A DNA stretch of 64,000 bases from Ottelia alismoides (GCA_037367405.1 JAZKJV010000086.1:2031001-2095000); one strand, 5' to 3'; shown: positions 1 through 11,480, counted from the stretch's first letter. The notes: generated from the sequence alone by a model not told the origin. Made by a program: numbers and translations.

Positions 1-14
1 TTGGTCATCTTCCG

Positions 15-1340
15 TTGCAAAAGATGGTCCATATCCTTCCACAGATTTCTCCAAGGTCTATTTTTCAGTGTGAGGCATGCCAACTTGGAAAACATCACAG
101 GTCGTCGTTTCAGAGTCATAAAGGTCCGAGTCGTCATGGTCTGTTTGAGTTGCTACATTTTGATATTTGGGGTCCCAGTCGTGTCCCTGACCTTCAAGGA
201 CACATGTTTTATCTTGTTGCAGTTGATGAATTTTCTAGGTTATCTTGGGTTTTTCTACTTAAAAATAAGTCTGATGCTGCACATGTTATCCAGTCTTTCA
301 TTATTGAAATAAAAAATATTTTCTCTGCTAGAGTGAAGTTCATACGGTCTGATCATGCTCTTGAATCATGTAGTTCTCACATCTCAAAATTTCTTATGTC
401 TCATGGGATTGTGCATCAGACGTCATGTGCTTACACCTCCCAACAGAATGGGGTGGCTGAGAGGAAACATCGTCATTTGTTGGATATCACCAGGACCCTA
501 TTGATTCAGAGCCGTGCCCCTCACTCCTATTGGGGGGATGCAGTTCTAACTGCTTGCTATCTGGTCAACCGTATGCCTTTGTCAGTGTTAGGAGAGAAGA
601 TCCCGTTCTTGACTGCGTTTCCCGAAAAGGATCTTTTCTCTCTAACACCACGTGTCTTTGGGTCTGTTGCATTTGTTCATTGCTTCTCTCCTGGTCTTGA
701 CAAGCTCTCTCCCAGAGCTGTCAAATGCATTTTTGTGGGTTATTCTAAAACCCAAAAAGGGTATCGGTGTTTTGATCTAGTTCGACGACGGTACTATGTG
801 AGTGCCGATGTCACCTTCTTTGAGTCCATTATGTATTTTTCTCCTACAGGTGACAGACTCATTCACTCAGAGGAAGAGGACAATTTCTATGTGCCTCCTC
901 CTCCATCTGTTCCATGCTCTACTCTGACATCACCACCACTGTCACAGCCCAATCCACCACCACCACCGCCACCACCACCTACTGTTTCTTATCCTCAGGT
1001 TTATCAGCGTCGGCCCTCTGCTCATGTGCCTCCTCCATCATCCAGCACGCCCGAGGTATGTACTGATCATTTGAGTTCTTCTGATGGCACGGGTGATTTG
1101 CATGTACAGATGGATGTACAGGTTACAGATGATTCTACTCCTCCAGTTGATGATCTGAACATTCCTATTACCCATCGAAGGAAGAAGCGTGCTCGGACGA
1201 TGAATCCCAAATATGGGATGGATTTTGGCTCTCAGGCTTCGTTGGAGCGTTTATCTTCAGACTTTCGTCAGTTTGTTGTTGGGTTATCGGCTGTGGAGAT
1301 CCCACGGTCATATCAGGAGGCCCTAGACCGTGGCGTTTAG
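15..1340 (+). pseudogene. copia integrase region of pol (partial)
   Basis: The frame encodes the end of the GAG-pre-integrase domain (C-Q-L-G-K-H-H motif, about residues 22-28), then the integrase core with catalytic residues in HFDIWGP (about residue 50), FIRSDHALE (about 112) and NGVAERKH (about 146), matching the D,D35E pattern. The second aspartate motif reads RSDHALE where copia families normally have RSDNGGE. A proline-rich linker (about 295-330) follows, typical of the integrase-RT hinge. The ATG is only the first in frame; the true polyprotein starts upstream of the window. The frame ends at a TAG (1338-1340) because of a one-base indel near 1320; the continuation P-W-R-L-A-M is in the next frame. 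Confidence 0.9.
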
Positions 1341-1342
1341 CT

Positions 1343-2764
1343 ATGGAGGAGGAGATTGCGGCATTGCAGTCGAGTGGTACGTGGAGTGTTGTGCAACTTC
1401 CCCCAGGTGCGTCAGTTGTGGGCAGCAAATGGGTCTTTACAGTTAAACATCGGCCTGATGGTACGGTTGATAGATACAAAGCCAGATTGGTTGCTCGTGG
1501 GTTCACCCAAACATATGGGGTGGACTATCAGGAGACGTTTTCTCTAGTAGCACGACACTCTACCCTACGGATTCTCATTGCGGTGGCTGTTGTCCGTAAC
1601 TGGCCTCTATTTCAGTTGGATGTCAAGAATGCTTTCTTGTATGGTGACCTGCAGGAAGAAGTGTATATGCAGCAGCCACCAGGGTTTGCTGCTGAGGGGG
1701 AGTCAAGTATGGTATGCCGTCTTCATAAGGCCATATATGGCCTGAAGCAGAGTCCACGGGCTTGGTTTCAGAAGCTCTCGGAGTTGATTGAACAAAAAGG
1801 CTTCGTCAGATCTACAACAGATCATACTCTCTTTGTAAAGAGAGACCAGCGAGGTACTGTGATCATCTTAGTGTATGTTGATGATATTATTATTACAGGA
1901 AGTAATGAGCAGGGCATTCAAGCAGACAAGGATTTTCTTAGCGAGCAGTTCGTTATGAAGGATCTGGGTACACTTCGTTACTTTTTGGGGCTAGAATTTG
2001 CGCGAAACAAGCAAGGCATGGTAATGACACAAAGGAAGTATGTTACTAATCTTTTATCTGAGACAGGTATGGCAGGGTGTAGACCAGCTGCTACTCCTAT
2101 GGATTTTAATGTCAAACTTTATGATGATGACTCTGAGGAGGTAGACAAGAGACGATATAGAGAGCTAGTGGGAAAGCTCTTGTATGTTACTATTACCCGA
2201 CTGGATATAGCTTTTGCGGTTAGTAGGGTAAGCCAATTCATGGAGCAACCTAGGCAGGCTCACACGAATGCTGTTTTTATGATCTTGAGATATCTGAAGT
2301 CGTCTCCGGGTACTGGTCTTCTGTTTAGAAGAGATACCTCTATATCCGTCACAGGTTGTGCTGATGCAGTTTATGCTGGGTGTCCTAATGATAGAAAGTC
2401 AACTTCAATCTTTATTGTATTTGTTGGCAGCTCACCAGTAGCTTGGAAGAGTAAGAAGCAAACTGTAGTGGCTCGATCCAGTGCAGAGTCAGAATATAGG
2501 GCAATGGCCCAAGGTAGTGCTGAGATGATGTGGGTTAAATCCGTTTTGACTGATTTAACTATTGATGTTCCTCTTCCCATGCATCTGAAATGTGATAATC
2601 AAGCAGCCTTGTTCATAGCCAATAATCCATCCTTCCATGAGAGGACAAAGCACATTGAAGTGGATTGCCATTATACACGGGACTTAATTCAAAAAGGACT
2701 TATTTCAACTTCTCATGTATCATCGGGAGAGCAGGTTGCGGACATGTTCACCAAGGCTTGCTAG
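1343..2764 (+). pseudogene. copia reverse transcriptase / RNase H region of pol
   Basis: The frame encodes a full copia reverse transcriptase (RVT_2). Visible motifs are KARLVARGFTQ (about residues 46-56), QLDVKNAFLYGDL (about 92-104), the catalytic YVDDIIITG (about 178-186) and GLKQSPRAWFQ. RNase H follows with SSAESEYRAMA, KCDNQAAL and the terminal HIEVDCHY and VADMFTK signature. The RNase H start reads CADAVYAG where CDADWAG is usual. It continues the upstream integrase frame after a single-base shift, so it is not an independent gene; its own ATG is fortuitous. It stops just before the purine tract of the 3' LTR. Apart from that shift and a few substitutions it looks recently active. Confidence 0.92.
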
Positions 2765-2840
2765 GGGTCCATTTCATCTTTGTTGTTCCAAGCTGAGCAT
2801 GTTGGATATATATATATATATGCTCCAGCTTGAGGGGGAG

Positions 2841-2967
2841 TGTTAGAGTAATTATATTATTTAGTCTTTCTAATTGTCCTGTCTATGTAAATTACCCATA
2901 GAGCTTTTCTCCTATATAAGAGAGCTCTAGGGTTAATGGAACATATCTTGCTCATTCCCTTTCAACA
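2841..2967 (+). repeat. 3' LTR of the first copia element (127 bp)
   Basis: The LTR starts TGTTAGAG immediately after the purine tract TTGAGGGGGAG and ends TTCAACA, giving TG..CA ends with a short TGTT/AACA inverted repeat. CTATATAAGAG near 2912 looks like the TATA box. At about 127 bp this is unusually short for an autonomous copia family. The right border is supported by the abrupt start of RTE LINE endonuclease sequence. Confidence 0.75.
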
Positions 2968-3365
2968 ACCTAGGTGGAGATCTTAATGGACATGTAGTTA
3001 AGGATGCTTTAGGGTATGTAAGTGTTCATGAAGGCCATGGCTTCAGGGATAGAAATGAAGAGAGAAAAGACATTCTGAATCTTGTAACGACTTATGATAT
3101 TTTCATAATAAACACTCTCTTCAAGAAGAGTGAGGAGCATATAATTACTTATAAGAGTCGTGCGACTAAAATGCAGATAGATTACTTTGCGATGAGGAGA
3201 AGAGATCGCTTGTGTTACAAAGACTACAAAGTAATCCTAGGAGGAGAGCTTGGCATTTCAACATTGCTTTTCTAGTCGTGGATACACAAATAAAAGGGTT
3301 GGCGAAGAAGACAGTGGTTCCCAAGATCATTAGAACTAAATAGTAAAAATCTTCAATTGAAGCAA

Positions 3366-3447
3366 TCAAGCTTGACAGAGAAGATTTTAGAAGACTTATC
3401 TTGGGATCAAGCTTGACAGAGAAGATTTTAGAAGACTTATCTTGGGA
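3366..3447 (+). repeat. 41-bp tandem duplication inside the LINE
   Basis: Two consecutive, apparently identical 41-bp units (3366-3406 and 3407-3447), each beginning TCAAGCTTGACAGAG and ending ATCTTGGGA. The lack of visible differences suggests the duplication is younger than most of the decay in the surrounding LINE. Confidence 0.85.
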
Positions 3448-4856
3448 CTGTAACGGAAGTGCAAATGAGATGTAGAGGCAGTAGCATCATGTATCATACG
3501 GGTAGCCAAAGAGATGTTAGGAGAGTCTAAAGAGGAGTTCTAGACCAAAAGGAAACTTGGTGGTGGAGTAAAGAGGTGCAAGAGAAACTTAAAAATAAAA
3601 GCTTTCTTAGCTTGCTTTAAAGTTATGTATAAGGATAGAACAAAAGAATATGTCACAAACTATAAAATACTGAAGAAGGAAGAAAAGAAGGTTGTAAGTG
3701 AAGCTAAGTCAAAAGCTTATGAAGTTCTGTATAAAAAAACTTGACTCGAAGGAGAGCCAAAAGAATATATTCAGATTTGTCCAAGAAAAAGAAAGAAAGA
3801 CTAAAGATCTTTTGCAAGTGAGATGCATTAAGGATGAGGAAGGACATGTGCTTGTTACTCAGAAGGATATAGAGACTAGATGGAAGCATTATTTCCATAA
3901 GCTTTTCATTAGGGAAGGGAATAAAGAGATTACTTTGGGAGATATTATGGGTAGTAAATGTTACCTTAATAGTGCAAGCTATAGACGGAGACGGATGAAG
4001 GAAGTAGAGGAAGCTTTAAAGGTTATGAAACCTGAGAAAGGGATATGACCTGATGACATTCCTATAAAAGTTTGGAGTGTTCTAGGTGAACGAAGTTTGT
4101 CTTGGCTCACAAATTTATTCAATATTATTTAACAAAGCAAAAAAATGCCTAAAGAATGGAGGATAAGCATTGTGGTGCATCTTTATAAGAATAAAGGAGA
4201 CGTTCAAAATTGTTCGAATTACATAGGTATCAATGAGTCATACTGTGAAAATTTAATAACGTATGATCAAAAGAAGGTTGAGGTAAGTTTCCAAAGTAAC
4301 TAAAAACCAATTGAATTCATGTTAGGTTGCTCAACTATTGAAAATATCCACTTGTCTAGGAGAATAATAGAGATTTTTAGAGCTAAAAAGAAGAACCCTC
4401 GTATGATTTTTATCAATTTGAAGAAAGTTCATTATTCAGTTCTACATGAGATATCATGGGGAGTTTCATAGAAGAAACAAGTACATCTCATATACATTAA
4501 CCTTATAAATGATATGTATAACATGGCTTCATCTTGGGTAATAATTCAGTCTGGGAAGACTAACTATTTTAACTTCAGCATCGGTCTGCATCAAGGTTAA
4601 ACTTTGAGTATATTTCTTTTTACTTTGATTATGGATGAGTTGACTAGTCATATTTAGGATGAGATACCTTGGTGTATGTTATTTGTTGCTGATATTGTGT
4701 TTATTGATGAGACAAGAGATGGAGTAAATGAGAAGCTAGAGGTTTGGAGACATGCCTTAGGGACTAAAGGATTTCATATAAATAGTTCTAAAACTAAACA
4801 TATAGAATACACATTTGATGGAAACAATGGTGAAGAACTCAATGTGAATATTGGAG

Positions 4857-4861
4857 ATGAT
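4857..4861 (+). other. Target-site duplication, left copy (ATGAT)
   Basis: ATGAT immediately precedes the 5' LTR (TGTTGAGA at 4862) and recurs at 9700-9704 directly after the 3' LTR end CCACAACA. A 5-bp duplication is standard for copia integrases. Confidence 0.9.
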
Positions 4862-5300
4862 TGTTGAGATTTTTCATGTGAAGATTGATTGGTTGAATTA
4901 TAGTGGAGAGCATTGCTCATGTGGATGATCTCCCTCCTGCTTGAGAGTTGTCGGGTTGGATTACTGAGGTGTCTGATCTGCCTCATGCATTCTGATTGGC
5001 TGAGAGTTGTTGAGTTGGATTGCTGAGATGCTCAATCCACCTCCTGCATCCTGATTGGCTGAGAGATAGTGGTGGGGATTGATGAATACTTGGTATTCTT
5101 TTGTTGTAGTATAAAAGGAGCCCTGTGGCACAACATATTGTATCCAACATCATTCAAGCAATAGTAGAGCATATGATGTGAGCAAGTGGAGTAGGCACAT
5201 TGCCGAACCACTAAAAATCCTTATCTTGTGCGATTGCATGTGCTTTCTTCTTCGGTCGTGGTTCTAGTCAAGTGGTGCTTGATCGGATTCGTCCCCAACA
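4862..5300 (+). repeat. 5' LTR of nested copia
   Basis: Starts TGTTGAGA and ends CCCCAACA. The upstream half contains a repeated unit of about 60 bp, with TGAGAGTTGTTG and TTGGATT..CTGAG recurring two to three times. A good TATA box, GTATAAAAGG, lies at about 5109-5118. It aligns along its length with 9249-9699. Confidence 0.92.
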
Positions 5301-5302
5301 AC

Positions 5303-5314
5303 TGGTATTAGAAA
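5303..5314 (+). other. Primer-binding site of nested copia (initiator tRNA-Met type)
   Basis: TGGTATTAGAA lies two bases after the 5' LTR. It matches the usual TGGTATCAGAG primer site complementary to the 3' end of plant initiator tRNA-Met with one C-to-T change. Confidence 0.85.
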
Positions 5315-5339
5315 AAAAGTTCGGAGATCAACCTCTACA

Positions 5340-6290
5340 TAGATAGGGGAAGAATTAAAGGTCAAGATCGAGAAGTTCAATGGATCGAACTTCGCATTCT
5401 GAAAGATACAGATTGAAGATGTTTTATATCAGAAGGATCTCTATCTTCTGATCGAAGGAAAGAAGTCTGAAACCATGAAGGATGAGGTGTGGAAGGTCCT
5501 ATACTGAAAATCTCTAGGAACGGTAAGGCTCAGCCTTGCTCCATCAGTGGCTTCAAATATCGCAAAGGAGACTATGACATCGAATCATTTCAAAGCTCTT
5601 GAAAAGATGTACGAGAAGCCATCTGCATCAAATAATGTGTATTTGATGAACAAGCTTTTCAATTTAAAGATGAGTGAAAACTCTGTAGTGGCTTCACACT
5701 TGAATAATTTGAACAATATCATCAACTAGTTGGAGTCTGTGAAGATCGTGTTTGATGATAATGTGAAAGCTCTTCTACTTCTTTCTAGTTTACCTGATAG
5801 TTGGAATGCTTTAGTTGTAGCGGTTAGCAACTCCTATGGTTATGCAAAGTTGAAGCTGGAGGATGCTACTGGTCTTGTTCTTGGAGAAGAGGCACGACGG
5901 AAGACGTCTGTAAAAGAACACTCATCAGGTTCTGCCTTGAATATTAAAGGAAGAAGCAAGAAGAGCTACAAGAACCAAAAGCATTACAAGGTAAGTCAGT
6001 AAGAGCAAGATCCAAATCCAATGATCCGAAGTCCGTGGTCTGTTGGAATTGCAATCAAAAGGGGCATTACAAGATAGAATGCAAGGCCTTAAGAAAGCAG
6101 AAAGGAGAAAATGACAAAAGTAAGAACACTATAAATCTTGCTGACGATGAGGATAGTGATGCCTTAATATGTGTTGCAATTCTTGAAGTGAGTCTTGAAT
6201 TGTGGACTTGGGTGCTTCATTCCATACCACTCCACACATGGATATCCTCCAAAATTATGTGCAAGGTGATTTTGAAAAGGTATCCCTGAA
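5340..6290 (+). pseudogene. gag and protease remnant of nested copia
   Basis: Pieces of gag are readable in several frames: FNGSNFAFWKIQIED near 5375, SNIAKETMTSNHFKALEKMY near 5550, then LLLSSLPDSWNALV near 5775. A zinc knuckle of C-X2-C-X4-H-X4-C form (CWNCNQKGHYKIEC) lies at about 6040-6080. The protease follows at about 6185-6280 as IVDLGASFHTTPH. The catalytic D-S-G is D-L-G, explainable by TCG-to-TTG, a CpG transition. Internal stops interrupt gag near 5512, 5728 and 6000. Expression as a polyprotein is not possible. Confidence 0.85.
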
Positions 6291-6359
6291 GATGATGAAT
6301 GCTGCAACATAATTGGAAAGGAAAACATTGATATATCACAACCCAATGGTGGCTTCTTA

Positions 6360-7250
6360 AGATTGAGGAACGTTAGACATGCACCCAATCTAAAAAGAAA
6401 TCTCATATCTGTTGGAAAACTATCAGAAAGTGATGTGGTGACAACATTTGTTCAGATCCATGGAAGATGTCAAAGGGATCATTGATTATTACTCGAGGTA
6501 AGAAAGAAGGAACCATGTATATTGCATTAGGATCATACGACACGGTAAATGTTGCATCATCTGGGTGTGATGCTAACACTTGGCATAGACGACTTGGTCA
6601 CATGAGTGAAAAGGGAATGAAGACCATGCATAAGAAGGGAAAGTTGATGGAATGCAGACTGTTGTTCTAGACATCTCTGACAATTGTATCTTAAGAAAGC
6701 AAAAGAAATTTAGTTTTATAAAGACTATAATAGTACGAAAGACTGAAAGATTAGAGTTGGGTTCATACAGACGTATGGGGTCAATCTCAGGTACCTTTTC
6801 TTTGCGGATCTCATTATTTTATTACTTTCATTGATGATGCAACTAGAAAATGTTAGTTTATTTTATCCAATGTGTTTGAGACCTTCAAAATGCGGAAGGA
6901 CTTTGAGACTGAGATAGGTTTAAAGTTGAAATGTCTCAAGACAAACAATGGGGAATAATACTGCAGTGAGGAGTTTGAATCCTACAGTACCAAGAACGGG
7001 ATCAGGAGATTGAAAACAACCCCAATAAAGTCTAAACATAATGGTATTACTGAACACATGAACAAGACTCTTCTAGAGCGTGCGAGAAGTAAGAGGATAC
7101 ATGCAGGTCTACCCAAGCGATATTGGGTTGATGTAGTGAATACATCTGCATACTTAATTAATAAAGTTCCATCTGTTTCTTTAGATGGGGATCTTCCAGA
7201 AGAAACGTGGACATGAAAAGAGGTAACACTTTCTCATTTACGTATCTTTA
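6360..7250 (+). pseudogene. integrase remnant of nested copia
   Basis: The GAG-pre-integrase stretch NTWHRRLGHMSEKGM is readable at about 6576-6620. The core is badly broken, but HNGITEHMNKTLLERAR (about 7035-7085), the region of the catalytic glutamate, and RYWVDVVNTSAYLINKVPS (about 7120-7175) are clear. Multiple frameshifts and stops occur between them. Confidence 0.8.
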
Positions 7251-7629
7251 GATGCATATCTTATGTTCACATTGAGTAAGAAGACAGAGGAAAGCTTGAC
7301 CCTAAAGTAAGGAAGTGTACATATAACTATAGATATAGATTGTGGGATTTGGAAAACAAGAAAACAATCAGAAGCATTGATGTCACACTCATTGAGTTTT
7401 CCTTATACAAAGATGAATTGATAAAAGGAAAGACAACTGAAGATCCAGACTTCGTAGAGTTTGATAAAACTCCTGAATAAAGCACATCACTACCAAGTAG
7501 TGAAACTGTGCAACCCATTCTATAGAATAATCTGCAAACTCCGACGCTACGAAAATCTTCCATTATCAGCAAACACACTGCAAGGTATTCACCTTACTTG
7601 AATTAGTTATTGTTGATTGATAATGGTGA

Positions 7630-8775
7630 GTATGAATGCTTTGATGAAGCTATACAAGATGAGATGAGGAATCGGTGGGAGTAAGCTATGGATGAGAAGA
7701 TGAACTCTCTCAAGAAGCAAAACATGGGATTTAGTCCCACAACCAAAGAGAAAGAAGGCTCTGTACAACAAGTGGGTGTACAGGATGAAGGAGGAAGCTG
7801 ATTGGTTCCATTAAATACAAGGTTCGGCTCGTGATGAAGGGTTTCAGCAGAAAGCAGGAGTCAATTTCACAGAGATCTTTGTATCTGTTGTAAAGGTCTC
7901 GACTGTAAGAGCAGTATTGAGCATTATTGCAACTGAAAACCTACATTTGAAGCAGTTGGGTGTTAAGCCAACATTTCTCAGTAGAGATCTTAAGGAGGAC
8001 ATCTACATGCAAGAATGAGAGGGTTATGCAACGACTGGAAAGGAAGACATAGTATACAAGCTCAGAAAAATCTTTTATAGCTTAAAGAAGGCACCAAGAT
8101 AATGGTACAAAAAGTTTGATGATTTCATGATGAATACAGGATTCCGCAAATGTCATGCTGACCATTATTGCTACTTTAAGAAGCTTGGTATGTCTTACAT
8201 CAATTTCTTATTGTATGTAGATGGCATGCTTGTTGTAAGCTCCTGTAAGGAAGAAATAGCAAATGTAAGGCAATGCTGTCTAAGGAGTTTGAAATGAAGG
8301 ATCTAGGTCCTGCAAAGAAAATCCTGGAATGCAGATTATCAGAGACATGAAGAACAAGAAGCTAAGATTGTCTCAATTAGATTACATTGAGAAGGTATTT
8401 GAGAGATTTAATATGAAAAATGCAGAATCTACTATAACATCTTTAGGGAGTCGCTTCAAACTTTCGAAGGAAAAAGAACCTACTACGAAAGAGGAGCATG
8501 AGTACATGTTAAAAGTACCTTACCAGTTTGTTGTTAGTAATTTGATGTATGCAATGGTTTGCACAAGACTAGACTTCTCCCATGCAGTGGGAGTTGTGAG
8601 AAAATTTACGGCGAATCCTGGCAAGGAACATTGGGAAGTTGTGAAGTGGATTCTACACTACCTGAGAGGTACCTCTAACATGACATTGTGTTATGGGAAC
8701 ACTGACATTTCCATTCGAGATTTTGTAGACTCAGATTTTGCAGGATATATCGATGGTAGGAAAAGCACAACATGA
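7630..8775 (+). pseudogene. reverse transcriptase remnant of nested copia
   Basis: Frames in succession give ECFDEAIQDEMRN at about 7630, then KYKVRLVMKGF-like sequence near 7815-7850 and YKLRKIFYSLKKAPR near 8055-8100. The catalytic box is LYVDGMLV, where YVDDML is usual, near 8212-8235. From 8329 the frame is open and encodes the RT connection (QLDYIEKVFERFNMKNA, then LMYAMVCTRLDFSHAVGVV). Stops and indels break it at least four times. Confidence 0.85.
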
Positions 8776-8799
8776 TATGTTTTTACCTTGGGGAGTGGA

Positions 8800-9174
8800 G
8801 CCATTAGTTGAATCTTTAAACTTCAGAAGATAGTGACCATCTCGACCACAGAAGCAGAATATGAGGCAACAAAAGAAGGTTGCAAGGAAATGATACGGTT
8901 GAAGGGTCTGATGAAAGAACTAAATAAAGAATGTGAAGATTGTCAATTATTCAATGACAATCAAAGTGCAATTTATCTTGAAAATAATTTCATCTTTTAC
9001 TCGAGGACTAAGCACATTGATGTGAAGTACCACTTCACTCGTATGCAACTAGAAGATGGGAAATTTAAGTTAAAGAAGATTCACACATTAGAAAATCTTG
9101 TTGATATGTTTACAAAGTATGTTACAGTGGAGAAGCTGAAGACATATTCAGCTTCTATTGATCTTCAAGCATAG
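8800..9174 (+). pseudogene. RNase H remnant of nested copia
   Basis: Encodes VTISTTEAEYEATKEGCKEM, then NDNQSAIYLENNFIFYSRTK, HIDVKYHFTR and the terminal LVDMFTKYV, the usual copia RNase H order. A stop at 8773-8775 separates it from the RT frame. It ends about 75 bases before the 3' LTR. Confidence 0.87.
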
Positions 9175-9248
9175 AAGACAAAGGAAAGCTCACAACAAGA
9201 CTAGTGAAGATATGGTTTGTACCACAAATCAGTCTTCAAGTGGGAGAT

Positions 9249-9699
9249 TATTGAGATTTATCATGTGAAGACTGATTGGTTGAATATTAATGGAGAGCAT
9301 TGATGATGTGGTTCATCTCCCCCATGCCTTCTGATTGGCTGAGAGCTGTTGGGTTGGATTATTGAGGTGTCTGATCTACCTCATGCATTCTGATTGGTTG
9401 AGAGTTGTTGGGTTGGATTGCTGAGATGCTCAATCCACCTCCTGCATCCTGTTTGGTTGAGAGTTGGTGGTAGGGATTGTTGAATACTTGGTATTCTTTT
9501 GTTGTAGTAAAAAAAGAGCTTTGTGGACCGCATATTGTATCCAACATCATTCAAGTAATAAAAGAGAGAGTCTAGTATGAGCAAGTGGAGTAGGCACATT
9601 GCCAAACCACTATAAATCATTGTCTTGTGCGATTGTGTGCTCTTTCTTCTTCGATCATGGTTCTAGTTATGTGGTGCTTGATCAGATCCGTCCACAACA
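9249..9699 (+). repeat. 3' LTR of nested copia
   Basis: Begins TATTGAGA (the 5' copy has TGTTGAGA) after the purine-rich CAAGTGGGAGAT and ends CCACAACA, followed by the ATGAT duplication. The TATA region is changed to GTAAAAAAAG. It is 12 bp longer than the 5' LTR. Confidence 0.92.
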
Positions 9700-9704
9700 A
9701 TGAT

Positions 9705-10300
9705 AACATTTAAGAAAAGATACTTGAGATACTTGGGATCTATTTTGCAACAAGATGAGGAAATTGATATAGATGTTGCTCGTACAATAAATACAGATTA
9801 GCTAAAGTCGAGAGGAGCCTCTATTGTTCTTTGTGATAAGAAAATTCCTTTGAAAGTTAAAGGAACATATTACAAAGCAGTTGTGAGGTCTACTATACTT
9901 TATGGATCAGAATGTTGGCCTGTGAACCATAAACATGTGCAGAGAATGACCGTAACAAAAATAAAAATGTTAAGGTGGATGTCTAGTCATATACGAAAAG
10001 ACTAGATTCAAAATGATGCAATCAAAAGGAAAGCTGGTGTAGCTCAGATAGAGGATAAGATGAGCTAAAACTGCTTACGATGGTTTGGCCATTTGCAAAG
10101 GAGGTCAATTGATGCACTAGTTAGAAGATACGAGATTTGGGATGTTAAGCCAATTAAGAGAGGACGAGGAAGACCTAAGAAGTGTTGGAATGAGACTATC
10201 CGAAAGGATCTTAATTATTTGGATTTAAGCTTGATGGACGCAAAAAATCCATGTAGTCGACCCTACTTAATTGTGGGGGAAAGCTTTGTTGTTGTTGTTG
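9705..10300 (+). mobile_element. RTE LINE, 3' portion after the copia insertion
   Basis: The LINE frame resumes with FKKRYLRYLGSILQQDEE. It continues through the RTE carboxyl signature LRWFGHLQRRS (about 10075-10105) and KRGRGRPKKCWNE (about 10155-10195), with stops at about 9800 and 10000. It ends in a (TTG)n microsatellite at 10286-10300, the usual 3' tail of plant RTE elements. The same 3' region, with the same tail type, recurs as a truncated copy at 25824-26438. Confidence 0.88.
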
Positions 10301-11480
10301 ATGATGATCTAATTTATACAATAAACTTATTCTTATCAACAAAATCGGGTTCTGCAATGCCTTAGGTCAAATAATCAAGTTAGAACTCAAGGAATCTAAA
10401 CAAGTGCTACATTGTTTTCCTTCAAGCTTGGTAATTCATTTCACTCCTCCATTTAGTTAAGTTATAATCTCTATAAGCTTTCATATATGCTCTTTCAAAT
10501 AAAGATTATTTTTTCACTTATATGTTTTCATATTATTATATTTGTTAAGTGATCTTATGCGTATTATATTTGTAGTATTTATCTTTTTTTGTTATAAGGG
10601 TTCTTCGGATCGTAAGATACCTCCCTCATTTAGGGAATTCCTAATTTGTGGATAATTAGACAAGGATATTGAGGGTTTAAGCACAAAAAACGAGCTTAAG
10701 ATGATAAAAAAGGCCATACCATGATAAAGGACAGGGTGGGACTTGGAGTCCCAACTGAATAAATCTTCTGTACTTTGTGATGAACTCCTTTGTCAATTAC
10801 TTTTGATTAGTTCATAGCTTTAAATATCTCGTTATGGTTATATTGGAAGCACTCGTATCTTTTTCAGGACATCAATAAGATATCCCCAACATGTTTCCCA
10901 TGTCTCTAATATATTGCCCATGTCACCCAACAATGAAGATTTCCTTCCTTTTTTCTTCAAAATTATCCCAACATCGCCAATAAATTTCCACATAACCCAC
11001 ATTTTGCAAGACAGCTGCTTCCATTTTCACATTTCCCCAATTTCCCCCATGTCACAACATTTGAATATTTTTCATATCCACCAAATGAAATTGTGTTACT
11101 TATTATTTCAGTTTACTTTTGCATTATGTGTGATTAAACTCTTAATTACATACCTTTATCAATACTTGTGCGGTGATTATCATGACAATACTACTACTGA
11201 ACTTATATTCATACCTCTATTCTTGAATAAGTATGTATTTCTATCTTATTTAATGATTGAAGACCATTGGAATCTTTGATTGGTGGGAGGGGGGGGGGTC
11301 AATTTTTAGTCATTTCCACATATTTCGGAAGGCTGAAGACATGCCCTTTTCCGAGCTTGAAAAAATGACATCGCCATTGACATTCAAGGCCATGGATTAA
11401 TTTTAGTTTTAAATTAATAATTGGTTTCACTATTCGGGCACTATGCACCGACTAGAATAGAAGTACCATGCGCTGACTAG
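10301..11480. other. AT-rich stretch with no recognisable gene
   Basis: Open frames here are short, AT-driven and lack recognisable motifs. The only structure noted is a run of G residues at about 11289-11299. If the neighbouring gene continues leftward, this is part of its intron. Confidence 0.5.

Larger units (their letters stand above)
1..2967 (+). mobile_element. Ty1/copia LTR retrotransposon, 5' end outside window
   Basis: The segment carries the integrase, reverse transcriptase and RNase H regions in copia order, followed by a purine tract at about 2831-2840 and a 3' LTR at 2841-2967. The gag, protease and 5' LTR are missing because the window begins inside pol. Pol is intact apart from one reading-frame break near 1320. 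Immediately after the LTR the sequence becomes the endonuclease domain of an RTE LINE, starting mid-protein at L-G-G-D-L-N-G-H. The copia element therefore either inserted into that LINE or abuts its truncated end. The expected target duplication would be ACCTA (2968-2972); the 5' copy cannot be checked here. Confidence 0.93.
2968..4861 (+). mobile_element. RTE-clade LINE, endonuclease and RT portion, decayed
   Basis: Reading across frames, the segment gives an apurinic-type endonuclease (GGDLNGHV at the start, then GHGFRDRNEE, an INTLFKK stretch and QIDYFAMRR). A reverse transcriptase region follows, with RWKHYFHKLF at about 3880, KGDVQNCSNYIGI at about 4195 and FTLIMDEL at about 4620. The catalytic box reads FVADIVFID where plant RTE elements have FADDIV. 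Many stops and shifts are present. The family is the one often mis-annotated as craniofacial development protein 2-like. Its sequence breaks off at 4861 and resumes at 9705, because a complete copia element sits between. Confidence 0.88.
4862..9699 (+). mobile_element. Complete, decayed Ty1/copia retrotransposon nested in the LINE
   Basis: The element has two LTRs (4862-5300 and 9249-9699), an initiator-tRNA primer site at 5303, remnants of gag, protease, integrase, RT and RNase H in copia order, and a purine tract just before the 3' LTR. It is bounded by a perfect 5-bp duplication, ATGAT at 4857-4861 and 9700-9704. The LINE reading continues across it. Every coding domain carries stops or shifts. 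The two LTRs differ at roughly one position in eight by eye, so the insertion is old. Confidence 0.95.

Noticed and set aside
10914..11279. 121-codon open frame on the plus strand
   Set aside because: AT-rich, dominated by I, F, H and L, with no motif and no splice or start context; it looks like chance in low-complexity DNA.
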